Below, piece after piece: positions 15,272 through 23,479 of a stretch of 64,000 nucleotides of DNA; within the stretch, counting starts at the first letter, position 1; each line of letters starts with the position of its first letter. The stretch lies in assembly GCA_013289955.1 (NCBI GenBank), contig JABCYZ010000017.1, positions 1 through 64,000 of the forward strand, read 5' to 3'. The notes under the pieces are model-generated. The model was not told where the DNA came from, ran no database searches, and saw only the letters and a list, made by a program, of their open reading frames with translations. The stretch is from Acidobacteriota bacterium. Its GTDB lineage: Bacteria > Acidobacteriota > Terriglobia > Acidiferrales > UBA7541. The position numbers and the translations under genes are program-made.

Positions 15272-15562
15272 ATGCAACAACTCAGCAAACAACCTGCTTT
15301 CGAACTCGGCCAGATCGTCGCAACACCGGGCGCTTTGGCCGCGCTTAAGAAGGCAGGACAACAGCCGGGCGAGTTCCTCACGCGCCATGTCAACCGCGAG
15401 TGGGGCGATTTGTCAGACGAGGACCGGAAGGAAAACGACTACAGCCTAGAGCACGGGTTCCGGCTCTTGAGCGCCTACCGCACACACGCTGGCGACAAGT
15501 TGTGGATTATCACGGAATCGGACCGCTCTGTGACCACGCTTTTGCTACCCGAAGAGTATTAG
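15272..15562 (+). CDS. Small plasmid-type protein, unknown function
   Basis: A 96-residue protein, FELGQIVATPGALAALKK then GEFLTRHVNREWGDLSDED and LLSAYRTHAGDKLWIITE. Proteins of this shape are common on plasmids and integrative elements, often next to partition genes, but their role is unsettled. It starts with a strong ribosome site (GAAAGGAG) directly after leader L2 and is followed by parB after 38 bases, so both are probably one operon expressed under control of L2. Confidence 0.7.
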   Translation: MQQLSKQPAFELGQIVATPGALAALKKAGQQPGEFLTRHVNREWGDLSDEDRKENDYSLEHGFRLLSAYRTHAGDKLWIITESDRSVTTLLLPEEY

Positions 15563-15600
15563 GCCCAAACAAATTTCTTAGAAAAAGGAGACTAGAAGAA

Positions 15601-17289
15601 ATGAATGCAACGATGGTAGCAAGTGGAACGAAATCAGTACCCCCTGTGGTTTCATCTATTCAGGACATTCCTTTAGCGAAAATCCGCGAATCCAAAACCA
15701 ATCCACGACGCTTCTTCGATGAGGCGAAGTTGGTGGAACTCGCGGACAACATCAAGCAACACGGTGTACTCCAACCGATTCTCTTGCGTCCGCTTCCCGA
15801 AGGGGAAGCGGGCACGTATGAGCTTGTGGCCGGAACGCGTCGCTTCCGTGCTTGTAAACTCGCAAAGCGAGAGAGCATCCCGGCAACCGTGCGCGAACTG
15901 AACGACGCGCAAGCCCTTGAACTACAGGTCATCGAAAACGTGCAGCGCGTGGACGTGCATCCGCTCGACGAGGCGCAGGGATACGCTGCTCTCGTCGAAC
16001 TTCAACCCGATACCTACACCGTCGAAAACATTGCTTCCCGAGTTGGCAGATCGCCCGCGTACGTCAGCGGACGACTGCGCTTGATTCAACTCATTCCCGA
16101 AGCGAAGCAAGCGTTCTATGAGGACAAGCTGACGGTTGCTCATGCGTTTGAAATCGCACGCCTACAACCGACCGACCAGCGCCGCGCTCTACAGGAATGC
16201 TTTCCGCAATACCGGAACGCCGCCGCTATCCTGAAAGACAAGAAGGCCGAGGCGACCACGGTGCGGGAGCTTCGCGCATGGATTGAGCGGGAAATCCATC
16301 TGGACCTCACGAACGCGCCATTTGACCCGCAGGACGAAACGCTTCTACCAAAGGGGGGAGCGTGCGCTCGTTGCCCGAAACGAACGGGCAGCAACCCGCT
16401 TCTCTTTCCCGAAGTCCGGCAGAAGTCCACTTGCACGGACCGCGAGTGCTACCGAGCAAAGGTCGAAGCACTTGTGCAAATTCACGCGAAGCCGCTTGAG
16501 GAGAAAGGCGAGAACCCCCTTCGCGTTTCACAAGCTCCCGCTTGGCAGGCAAACGGCCATGCCAAAGACGTGCTCTTTGAAGGGCAATACCGGAAGGCCA
16601 AAGCAAAAGGAGAGTGCCCCAACACGAAAGCCGCCGTTCTCATTGACGGCAAGAGTGCTGGCAGCATCTTCTATCTCTGCCAGACCGACAAATGCGTCGT
16701 TCACAATCGGGTAACTCGTTACCAGCCGACACCGCAGGAGCAAGCGCAACGCAAGAAAGAAGTGCTTGCCGAGCGCGTCGAGAAGCAGTCGAGGGTGCGA
16801 GTCCTCGAAGCCATCCGCAAGAAGCTGCCGTACGCACTCTCCCGGCCTGACTTGGAGATGGTAGCCCTCGACTACTTCCGACGTTTGGGACACGATAATC
16901 ACCGCCGTCTTTCCAAGCTCTACGCATGGGAAGAGAAGAAGAGCAAAACTTCATGGGGCGAAGAGACCGTGGACTACGAGAAGATCGCCGCGGCCACGGT
17001 GCAAGCCATGAAAGCCGCCGACGTTAGCCGTTTCCTTGTCGTCTGCGCTCTCGTTTCCGACCTGTATTGCCCCGGCTACAACCCGAAGCAATCACTTGCG
17101 AAAGACTCCAACCTCGCTCGGGCCGCTGCCCGCCACAAAATCGATATCACAAAGGTAACAGCTACGGTACGCCAGGACCTCGCAAGCATGAGTGAGGCTC
17201 GGGCCGTGACCAACAAGAGAAAGCCTTCGACCAACACGCCGTCAGGTCGGCAGGAGCTGTCCAAGGCCAAACCAAGGAAGCAGAACTAA
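15601..17289 (+). CDS. parB: ParB/RepB-family partition protein, long zinc-finger form
   Basis: A 562-residue ParB-like protein. The N-terminal ParB/Srx domain shows IRESKTNPRRFFDEAKLVELADNI, ILLRPLP and ELVAGTRRFRACKLA; the canonical CTP-binding arginine cluster GxRRxR is present as GTRRFRA. A helix-turn-helix follows (YTVENIASRVGRSPAYVSGRLRLI). Residues 240-330 hold a cysteine cluster (CARCPKRTG, CTDRECY) seen in plasmid and phage-type ParB proteins. The C-terminal 200 residues are helical and lack a recognised family. AAAAAGGAG precedes the ATG at 15601; the frame open from 15400 is excluded. No ParA is encoded nearby, so it may regulate copy, conjugation or gene expression rather than classical partition. 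A GC-rich hairpin follows at 17307. Confidence 0.85.
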   Translation: MNATMVASGTKSVPPVVSSIQDIPLAKIRESKTNPRRFFDEAKLVELADNIKQHGVLQPILLRPLPEGEAGTYELVAGTRRFRACKLAKRESIPATVRELNDAQALELQVIENVQRVDVHPLDEAQGYAALVELQPDTYTVENIASRVGRSPAYVSGRLRLIQLIPEAKQAFYEDKLTVAHAFEIARLQPTDQRRALQECFPQYRNAAAILKDKKAEATTVRELRAWIEREIHLDLTNAPFDPQDETLLPKGGACARCPKRTGSNPLLFPEVRQKSTCTDRECYRAKVEALVQIHAKPLEEKGENPLRVSQAPAWQANGHAKDVLFEGQYRKAKAKGECPNTKAAVLIDGKSAGSIFYLCQTDKCVVHNRVTRYQPTPQEQAQRKKEVLAERVEKQSRVRVLEAIRKKLPYALSRPDLEMVALDYFRRLGHDNHRRLSKLYAWEEKKSKTSWGEETVDYEKIAAATVQAMKAADVSRFLVVCALVSDLYCPGYNPKQSLAKDSNLARAAARHKIDITKVTATVRQDLASMSEARAVTNKRKPSTNTPSGRQELSKAKPRKQN

Positions 17290-17306
17290 CGATAATGATT
17301 CGGTCG

Positions 17307-17337
17307 GGGCCGCGCCGCCATGGTGCGGCCCACTTTT
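17307..17337 (+). terminator. Possible rho-independent terminator after parB
   Basis: GGGCCGC at 17307-17313 pairs with GCGGCCC at 17325-17331, followed by ACTTTT. The T-run is short, so termination may be partial. Confidence 0.55.
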
Positions 17338-17541
17338 CTCTTCTCCCACCCGCCCACCCAAAGCGTCACAAGGCACTTTTTCTCCCCACTGCCGCTCCAG
17401 CCATCTTGCCGCACCCCATGGTTTCCTGTTGGATGGTGAGAGCTAGGAGTCCCCCTGAGATCACGGAACATCTTGTCGTTGACGTAACTGGCGACTCTCA
17501 TTGCCAGGCATCTCTCGAAAGAATCTCGATAGACTTAGAGC

Positions 17542-18003
17542 ATGGCTACCCTTGTGATAAGTATCCTTGCGCTCGTCGCCGGGGTGTTAAGTGCTTTCTA
17601 CGGGTACGGCCAATTGCAGGAAGCTAAGAGAGTGAGAGAAGAAATACGGAACCTTGCTGGCGAACAGCAGCGAGAAGACGATTTGTGGGCGGAGAAATTT
17701 GTCAAGGCAGGGAAACTACTTTGTAGAATGGCTGATATGGATGGGCTCGGGATGGTATTTGGACCACAGCGCACAGTTTATTTTCCTGGGGGCTCGCTCG
17801 GAATGCTCTTCGGCGAGGATGTCCATAAGCACATCCTAGGTCTACTGATTGAGCAGAACGGCGATCGGACTTATTCGCTACGGCCATTGGATACTCCTCA
17901 GTTACGACTGAAAACAAATCGTGATTTGATCGACCTTGTGCTCACCACAATTGATAAGTTTCAGCGAGAGAAACCGGAAAAGGCGAAGGAATCTGGACTC
18001 TGA
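17542..18003 (+). CDS. Small single-helix membrane protein
   Basis: A 153-residue protein with an N-terminal transmembrane helix (VISILALVAGVLSAFYGY), a short coiled coil (LQEAKRVREEIRNLAGEQQRED) and a soluble domain with strands (YFPGGSLGMLFG, YSLRPLDTPQLRL). It is anchored in the membrane and soluble on one side; no enzymatic motif is visible. The ATG at 17542 has no strong Shine-Dalgarno. The next gene, an exported protease, starts 16 bases after its stop, so the two probably form one operon. Confidence 0.55.
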   Translation: MATLVISILALVAGVLSAFYGYGQLQEAKRVREEIRNLAGEQQREDDLWAEKFVKAGKLLCRMADMDGLGMVFGPQRTVYFPGGSLGMLFGEDVHKHILGLLIEQNGDRTYSLRPLDTPQLRLKTNRDLIDLVLTTIDKFQREKPEKAKESGL

Positions 18004-18018
18004 TCAAAGGACATAGAA

Positions 18019-19191
18019 ATGGCCAAGGGTCTTGCAATGAAACTTCTTCCTCTGACTTTCATCGTTTCTGGTGTCGTTGCCGCGCAGTCGGTACCATCTC
18101 GAAAGGACATACCAACGATTGCTAAGGCTGCGAACGGCGCAATCGTCACAATCGTCACCGCAGACAACGATAAACCGATAGCACGCGGCACCGGTTTCCT
18201 TGTGAAACCTGATGGCGTGATCCTGACGAACTACCATGTCATCGAGAACGGCAACGTGGCTATTGTTAAGTTCTCCGACGGTACGATCCTGCCCGTTGAC
18301 GGTGTACTGGCAGCCGACAAAGACCGCGACCTCGCCGTCATCAAAATTCACGGCAAAACCTTCCGCACACTTACGCTCGGTGACTCAGATCAGATTCAAG
18401 TCGGTGAAGAGGTTGTTGCTATCGGAAATCCACTCGGCTTAGAACTCACGGTTTCGAATGGCATTTTGAGCGGAGTCCGCGTAACTAAAGAAGAAGGCAA
18501 ATTCTTGCAGATTACTGCGCCGATTTCTCATGGTAGTAGCGGCGGGCCATTGTTCAATATGTTCGGTGAGGTCGTTGGGATTAACACTATGTATCTTGAA
18601 GGCGGCGAAAATCTGAACTTCGCAATTCCTGTTAACGACGCCAAGAACTTGCTCCGGAACCAATCCACGAAGCTCCAGCAACTGCCCAACGAGCCCGAGG
18701 CAGACGCGCCGAAGGCAGATGCGCGAAGACCGGATGCGCCGAAAGAAGGACCATCCGATGCAGCGTCGCCACAAGAGAGAGAGTGCGGTCGGCAAGCTGA
18801 AAAATTCATTCGTTATGAGAGTCAAAAGGCCGACCAAACGATAGAGACGTACACAGCTCATTATGATGGCCAAGCGAATAAATGCTATGTGGAAGAAGTT
18901 TTGACGCAGCACTTCGACACTAAAGTAACGGGAAGTACCGGGTTGCGTTCCTGGTCCTACTACATCATCTACGATGCCTTCTTCGAGGGCGCGAACGGAC
19001 CGGAATACGGTCAGTTAACTTTTCGTCGCAATGGCAAAATTATAAAGGACGTGGGCTGCACAGTCTGGCCATACGGTTATAGGTCCGAGCAAGCCGAGGG
19101 TCCAAAGATCTCCTGTCGTTCCAAGGAAGAATTCGACGAACTGACGCTTAAGTATTTCGGCACAACGCCGCCGCATGAGAAACCTAAATAG
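18019..19191 (+). CDS. Exported trypsin-like serine protease (S1C, no PDZ)
   Basis: A 390-residue protease of the HtrA/DegP class. A signal peptide occupies residues 1-22 (LLPLTFIVSGVVAAQS). The trypsin fold carries the triad H73 (LTNYHVIE), D104 (KDRDLAVIK) and S174 (GSSGGPLFN). The fold ends near residue 220. A proline/aspartate-rich linker and a unique 120-residue C-terminal domain follow; no PDZ domain is present, unlike DegP. It is likely periplasmic. AAAGGA precedes the ATG at 18019. It follows the small membrane protein closely and may act on a substrate in or near the membrane. Confidence 0.88.
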   Translation: MAKGLAMKLLPLTFIVSGVVAAQSVPSRKDIPTIAKAANGAIVTIVTADNDKPIARGTGFLVKPDGVILTNYHVIENGNVAIVKFSDGTILPVDGVLAADKDRDLAVIKIHGKTFRTLTLGDSDQIQVGEEVVAIGNPLGLELTVSNGILSGVRVTKEEGKFLQITAPISHGSSGGPLFNMFGEVVGINTMYLEGGENLNFAIPVNDAKNLLRNQSTKLQQLPNEPEADAPKADARRPDAPKEGPSDAASPQERECGRQAEKFIRYESQKADQTIETYTAHYDGQANKCYVEEVLTQHFDTKVTGSTGLRSWSYYIIYDAFFEGANGPEYGQLTFRRNGKIIKDVGCTVWPYGYRSEQAEGPKISCRSKEEFDELTLKYFGTTPPHEKPK

Positions 19192-19612
19192 CCAATTACC
19201 CTCTTTGAAGCGCAGAACCAACCCCAACAGCGGAATCAAGTAGCCGTGAGACTGAAGCCCCCGATTAAACACCACCGAACATTTCTTGTGCTCATCGCCA
19301 GGTTGTCCGCTATTCTCGCCTAGCGACGGAACGCTTGCTCTTGTCGTTTTGCCTCTTCGAAATTACCGCGTCCCGGCGTGTACTCGCGCACGCCTTCGCG
19401 TCTCGACTGGCATCTCTCGCGCACGAAAGTCTGTGACACTCAATCGTGCGGCCCGTTCCGACCTAGGGCCACCAATCTCTTCACTCCTGTCATTGCCCGT
19501 TGCTATCAGGAGCTTTGGTAGAATTAAAATCTTTAGTTGTACTTGCTCAACGGCCATCTCTCTTGCCGCTACTTTGCAAGCGGTTTCGGTCAAGTGAAGA
19601 ACGAGGTTTTAG
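19192..19612. other. Intergenic region between protease and zinc-finger/HEPN-like gene
   Basis: About 420 bases with no persuasive coding potential; a 103-codon frame at 19286 has no conserved-looking sequence and no ribosome site. No terminator, repeat or RNA gene is recognised. Confidence 0.4.
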
Positions 19613-20842
19613 ATGCCAGTAGAGCCATGGAACTTCAGTGAGGAGGAAACCCAATTAGACCGGGTCTGCGCCAACTGCGGGAATCACTACACGATTGAGG
19701 AAGCTCCAGAGCACTATTTTGGAGGTTCTTACGGCTATTGGAAAGGTTGCGTAACGAATTGCGTGGCATGTTGGTTGGGCTGTGGACCATCGAATATGAC
19801 GACCGAGGGCAACCTTCTTCGAGAGATTGGACCTTGGCTTGGGCCGGAAACTCATCTAGTTGTGATGCCGCTTTCCAGAATAATGCTATCTACTCCTGTG
19901 CGATTTCAAAGCCGCGCAATTATCTACCCACCAGGCGTTGCGAGAGTCAGTGAGCTAAATCTGGTTCTACCGAAAGAGATTTCCGAATCGCTAGCAGCGC
20001 ATCAATCTGCGGCATCTTTTGTGGACAAGGAAACATTCGCCCGAAGTGCAACTGTCGCCTTCCCCTACAGCTTCGAGTGGGCTGCATTCTGGCGCACCAA
20101 CCATAAGCACCATATGGAACTAATTCGTTTTTTTTCCCAGGTCGCTGACATCAAGTGCCTAAACATGATCCGATACCGACTTTGTTCCATAGAAGTGCCC
20201 GACGCACTTCCAAGCCGGGCAGGCCAGATTGCCACAAATAACATGATGGCCGGAGCTCTGTTGTATAACGCTTTCCGCCGCGAAGGTGGAATTGTCGCGG
20301 GGGATGCTTTCGCTTCTGTCCTTACCAAGGGTCTGGGATTGCCAATTAATGATGAAGATTTGGATTACAACGATTACCCCCAGGATGCGGAAGTCGGTCA
20401 CATAGCGCAACATGGTCTCGACCTCTATTCGGCAATGTTGCAGGCTGACACTCCTACGGCAAAGTTCACGCAAGCTATGGGCTTGCTAGAGTTTCTGGCT
20501 GAACCTACCGACTTCATTAAATTTAAGGAGGTCGCAGAGATTGTCGCGCGATACGTGGCGAAAAATAAACTCGAATACGAACGCTTAAAAGAGCGTTTCT
20601 TTGACTTAACCGGAAAGAGAGACCCGGCTACCAAAGAGTTCACGGGTTATCGAACGCGGATCATCCACATCGGCGATCGACTGGAGAGAATCATACCCGA
20701 GCTAGACAAGAGAACGGAACTCTTCATGGAACTAGACGGGTATATTCGCACAATCATCGATCACATGATAAAACACTCGACTTGGGGATTTGAGGAATAC
20801 AAGGGCCTCAGGGCAAAGATGAGACCGTTTGACTCGAATTGA
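19613..20842 (+). CDS. Zinc-finger protein with a HEPN-like C-terminus
   Basis: A 409-residue protein I cannot assign to a named family. Residues 19-57 carry a zinc site (CANC, then C46, C50, C53, C57 in GCVTNCVACWLGC). The middle 200 residues are alpha/beta and unremarkable. The C-terminal helices carry YRTRIIHIGDRL at residues 346-357, where R347 and H352 fit the R-X4-H signature of HEPN RNases, in the setting typical of ApeA-like HEPN proteins (...LKERFFDLTGKRD...YRTRIIHIG...). HEPN proteins with zinc fingers are frequent in defence and toxin systems. It stands alone upstream of ssb. RNase function is inferred from the motif only. Confidence 0.45.
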   Translation: MPVEPWNFSEEETQLDRVCANCGNHYTIEEAPEHYFGGSYGYWKGCVTNCVACWLGCGPSNMTTEGNLLREIGPWLGPETHLVVMPLSRIMLSTPVRFQSRAIIYPPGVARVSELNLVLPKEISESLAAHQSAASFVDKETFARSATVAFPYSFEWAAFWRTNHKHHMELIRFFSQVADIKCLNMIRYRLCSIEVPDALPSRAGQIATNNMMAGALLYNAFRREGGIVAGDAFASVLTKGLGLPINDEDLDYNDYPQDAEVGHIAQHGLDLYSAMLQADTPTAKFTQAMGLLEFLAEPTDFIKFKEVAEIVARYVAKNKLEYERLKERFFDLTGKRDPATKEFTGYRTRIIHIGDRLERIIPELDKRTELFMELDGYIRTIIDHMIKHSTWGFEEYKGLRAKMRPFDSN

Positions 20843-20959
20843 AGTGTTTCGTGCCGTTCTTTCAACCATTCTTCTCGACCGCGACACACGCGCCATTCTG
20901 ACTTTCTTCTCTGTGGCGCTCCCCTAACACCACTCTTATTACTAATGTGACTGAGTTCG

Positions 20960-21145
20960 GTGCCCCTGCCTTTTTCTGCCGCTCCTTTTCTCTGGGCACT
21001 GCTTCGGGCCAATTCCTGCGCCCGGCAGCTTCGCGGCTTCTGCTTTCCCGGTTCCTCCCGAAAGGCACAGGTCCCTCCCATAAAGCACCCGCTCGCCTTG
21101 GGAGCAGCGGCCTCTCGCTTTTGGGTGCCCCAAGAAAATGGGGCA
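20960..21145 (+). other. Leader of ssb with hairpin potential
   Basis: A gene-free stretch of GC-rich sequence ending in a perfect hairpin, TGCCCC at 21126-21131 and GGGGCA at 21140-21145, followed by an A-rich run and AAAAAGGAG before ssb. A larger fold is possible (TGCTTCGGG at 21000-21008 with 21057-21067). The general layout is like L1 and L2: long fold, short hairpin, A-rich run, ribosome site. It lacks their shared apex, so kinship is only suggestive. Confidence 0.4.
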
Positions 21146-21163
21146 AGAAAAAGGAGAAAATTC

Positions 21164-21604
21164 ATGTCTTACCTCAACTCAGTGACAATCATCGGCTTCG
21201 TCGGCGCAGACCCGGAGCAACGTCAAGCACGGAACAACAACGGTTCGAAGTTCACCGTTCTCTCCGTCGCCACGCAGCGGTCGTGGAAGAACACCGACGA
21301 CGAGTGGGCCTCGAAAACCGAGTGGCACCGCGTCTGTGTGTTCCGCCCGCGGCTCGCCGAATACGTTGCGACGACGATCAAGAAAGGTTCGCACGTACTC
21401 ATCGAGGGCAACCTCGTGAGCACCACGTACGAACGCGGAAACGGCAAAGGCAAGAAAGCCAAGACCAACAAGCAGACGTTCTGGTGCATTCGCGCCGATG
21501 TCGTGCGCAAGCTCGATCGCGGCGAACCCGAACCCGAAGTGAATGCTTCCGGCTCTGCTGCTTCGGACCATGCTCCCGACTCATCGGATACAGCTCCGTT
21601 CTGA
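21164..21604 (+). CDS. ssb: Single-stranded DNA-binding protein
   Basis: A 146-residue SSB. The OB-fold reads YLNSVTIIGFVGADPEQR, FTVLSVATQRSW, TEWHRVCVFRP and KKGSHVLIEGNLVSTTYE, with the usual aromatic contacts. The C-terminal tail is acidic and ends SDTAPF, a version of the DxxPF tip that recruits repair and replication partners. The ATG at 21164 is preceded by AAAAAGGAG; a frame open from 20960 lacks support. It is second to or independent of the chromosomal SSB, as is common on conjugative elements, where SSB protects incoming single strands. A strong terminator follows. Confidence 0.93.
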   Translation: MSYLNSVTIIGFVGADPEQRQARNNNGSKFTVLSVATQRSWKNTDDEWASKTEWHRVCVFRPRLAEYVATTIKKGSHVLIEGNLVSTTYERGNGKGKKAKTNKQTFWCIRADVVRKLDRGEPEPEVNASGSAASDHAPDSSDTAPF

Positions 21605-21619
21605 CGTTGCGAGTTTCGA

Positions 21620-21648
21620 GGGCCTCGGCTTCGCGCCGAGGCCCTTTT
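21620..21648 (+). terminator. Rho-independent terminator of ssb
   Basis: A perfect 10-bp stem (GGGCCTCGGC at 21620-21629, GCCGAGGCCC at 21635-21644) with a five-base loop and TTTT directly after. Confidence 0.9.
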
Positions 21649-22056
21649 CGTATGTTCGGCGAGGGCCTAGCCATCCTGCCGCCGCTAAATAACAGAAGCG
21701 CGCCGCAAACTGTCGAAAGTCAGCGACAGCACTCGAAATCTCTAGTACTTCGGTACTAGTGGATTACGTGGCCCGAGATAAAACCCCTAGCTTTCATCCC
21801 GCATCAACATGAGTGACAGGGGTTATGACCTCCGGGGTGGTGGTGTCTATGCATTCGCAGCGGGATTCTTCCTTCCCTCGATTGAGGTTTTGCCAAAGTA
21901 GGTACTCTTACTAGATAGGGGCGAGACTGGCCTCGAATCTAGGGTGCAACGGCGGAGTTATAGAAGCAGTTCGATGAGTTGTAGTACGCAGAATATGTCG
22001 GTCGGCCCGGTTAGTGCGCACTCAGCCAGCGCATTTTGGGCTAAAGGTGATCCATC
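21649..22056. other. Region upstream of the sigma-like gene
   Basis: About 400 bases without a convincing gene. It must hold the promoter of the sigma/CHAT operon. No consensus -35/-10 pair is evident, and no operator-like inverted repeat is recognised. Confidence 0.35.
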
Positions 22057-22629
22057 ATGGATGGAGGCGCGCGACCGCCTCATCGTAGCTTCCGCCTTAG
22101 CCCTGTGGACCGCCTTGGGCGGAGGATAAGCCCTTCTGTCCTCGACGCTGCCGAGGAGGTCGGACGCCGCGCAATCGAGCATGCCGAAAGAGAGCACATT
22201 GACCCTGCGGTCGCGGCGACTCTATTGGAGGAGGCTGCGGCCACAGTTTCGCGTGCTCTAGACGCGAAAAGGCACCGTACCCAGAATGCTGTTCGAGACC
22301 TTCCGTCGTATCTTTTCCTTGCTTTCATCCGACGCGTAAACAGGACCAAGAAGCGCCAGTTGCTCTTGGAGGACGCCGTTCGCGTGCGCTCGGCAGGTTC
22401 CCACAACTCAACTGACCCAGAGGCTGAACTTGAGTTGAAGATTCTCGTTGATGAACTCTTGACAAGGTGCGATCCCGTGACCCGCGATATGTTCTATCGG
22501 CGCATTCAAGGGTTTTCGTGGAAGGAAATTGGTTTGTATTACAGCATATCGGGCCATGCTGCGGAGTCCCGCTTCAACCAGGCGCTCCACAAGGTCGGAG
22601 TGAGGCTCGGCCTGAGAAGTAAATTATGA
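22057..22629 (+). CDS. Sigma-70-like factor, divergent
   Basis: A 190-residue protein whose C-terminal third is a sigma region 4-like helix-turn-helix: LLTRCDPVTRDMFYRRIQ, then GFSWKEIGLYYSISGHAAESRFNQALHKV. The N-terminal part is helical (RRAIEHAEREHIDPAVA, LPSYLFLAFIRRV) and could be a degenerate region 2. It starts a tight run of four genes. The next gene has a zinc-binding anti-sigma-like motif, supporting assignment as a sigma factor with cognate anti-sigma. The regulon is unknown. The ATG at 22057 has weak ribosome-site support. Confidence 0.65.
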   Translation: MDGGARPPHRSFRLSPVDRLGRRISPSVLDAAEEVGRRAIEHAEREHIDPAVAATLLEEAAATVSRALDAKRHRTQNAVRDLPSYLFLAFIRRVNRTKKRQLLLEDAVRVRSAGSHNSTDPEAELELKILVDELLTRCDPVTRDMFYRRIQGFSWKEIGLYYSISGHAAESRFNQALHKVGVRLGLRSKL

Positions 22630-22663
22630 ATTCTCGGAGAGTTTTAGCAAGCGGTTCTGAACA

Positions 22664-23479
22664 ATGAGAATGAGAATCAAAGATCGCGCAGCCCTCGAGA
22701 AAAAGAACAAGGAGCTACTCGACTTTGCGCGCTCCTATCTTTCGGAGGCTTTTCCTAACCCGGACCGCCAGGGATGCCCCCCTGACGCTGCACTCCGATC
22801 TCTCGCGTTCTACCCGAACGAAAGTGAGCCCACGGTCACCGAGCACTTGGCTGTTTGTTCTCCGTGCTTCAGGCGCTACGCGGAGCTCCTCGCTGAGTCG
22901 AAATCGCAGACGGAAGCGCAGCGGGGAACTTCTTGGAGACGTGTGTCTGGATGGACCAGGGCCCACCCCGTGCTCGCCGGGACAGCGGCTCTATGCATAC
23001 TGCTTATCGCAATCGGCGTTGGGCTGTTGCTTCAAGGAATTCGACAGCCGAATACGCCTCCAATAGACACACACCGAAAGCCGAATCCTACTGAGCCCCT
23101 GAATCCCACTGTGGCATATTCGCCTTTCAATCTCGACTTAAGCGCACTTTCTCCAGTGCGCGGCAGCGAATCTGCAACTGGAACTCAGCTGCGAGTTCCT
23201 GTTCCAAGTTCACCCCTTGAGCTAACTCTGACTTTGCCGTTGGCAAGTGCTGAGGGCCGTTACGATTTGAGGCTGACGGGGGGAAGCGAGACAGTCTGGT
23301 CAAAGTCCGCGCAAGCACATCTTCTCAAAGGCAAAACGCTCATTCAAGTTGAGGCGGATTTCAGGCAAATCCCGCCACGGAACTACAACTTGGAAGTTCG
23401 TTCTTCAAGCGGCATTCGTCTTGTTCAGCCGCTTTCAATTCAGGCTGCATCGCCCAAGAGCGGGGAGCAAAAGCCATGA
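22664..23479 (+). CDS. Membrane anti-sigma-like protein
   Basis: A 271-residue protein. Residues 55-72 hold the zinc-associated anti-sigma motif H-X3-C-X2-C (EHLAVCSPCFRRY, H61, C65, C68). A transmembrane helix spans about 102-124 (VLAGTAALCILLIAIGVG). The remaining 145 residues lie outside and form a beta-sandwich-like domain (YDLRLTGGSETVWS, LIQVEADFRQIPPRNYNLEV). This is the layout of a membrane anti-sigma factor: cytoplasmic zinc domain binding sigma, periplasmic sensor. It starts 34 bases after the sigma-like gene and overlaps the CHAT gene by four bases (ATGA). Confidence 0.7.
   Translation: MRMRIKDRAALEKKNKELLDFARSYLSEAFPNPDRQGCPPDAALRSLAFYPNESEPTVTEHLAVCSPCFRRYAELLAESKSQTEAQRGTSWRRVSGWTRAHPVLAGTAALCILLIAIGVGLLLQGIRQPNTPPIDTHRKPNPTEPLNPTVAYSPFNLDLSALSPVRGSESATGTQLRVPVPSSPLELTLTLPLASAEGRYDLRLTGGSETVWSKSAQAHLLKGKTLIQVEADFRQIPPRNYNLEVRSSSGIRLVQPLSIQAASPKSGEQKP

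Noticed and set aside
19286..19597. 103-codon plus-strand frame
   Set aside because: No ribosome site, low-complexity Arg/Ser-rich sequence, no conserved-looking motif.
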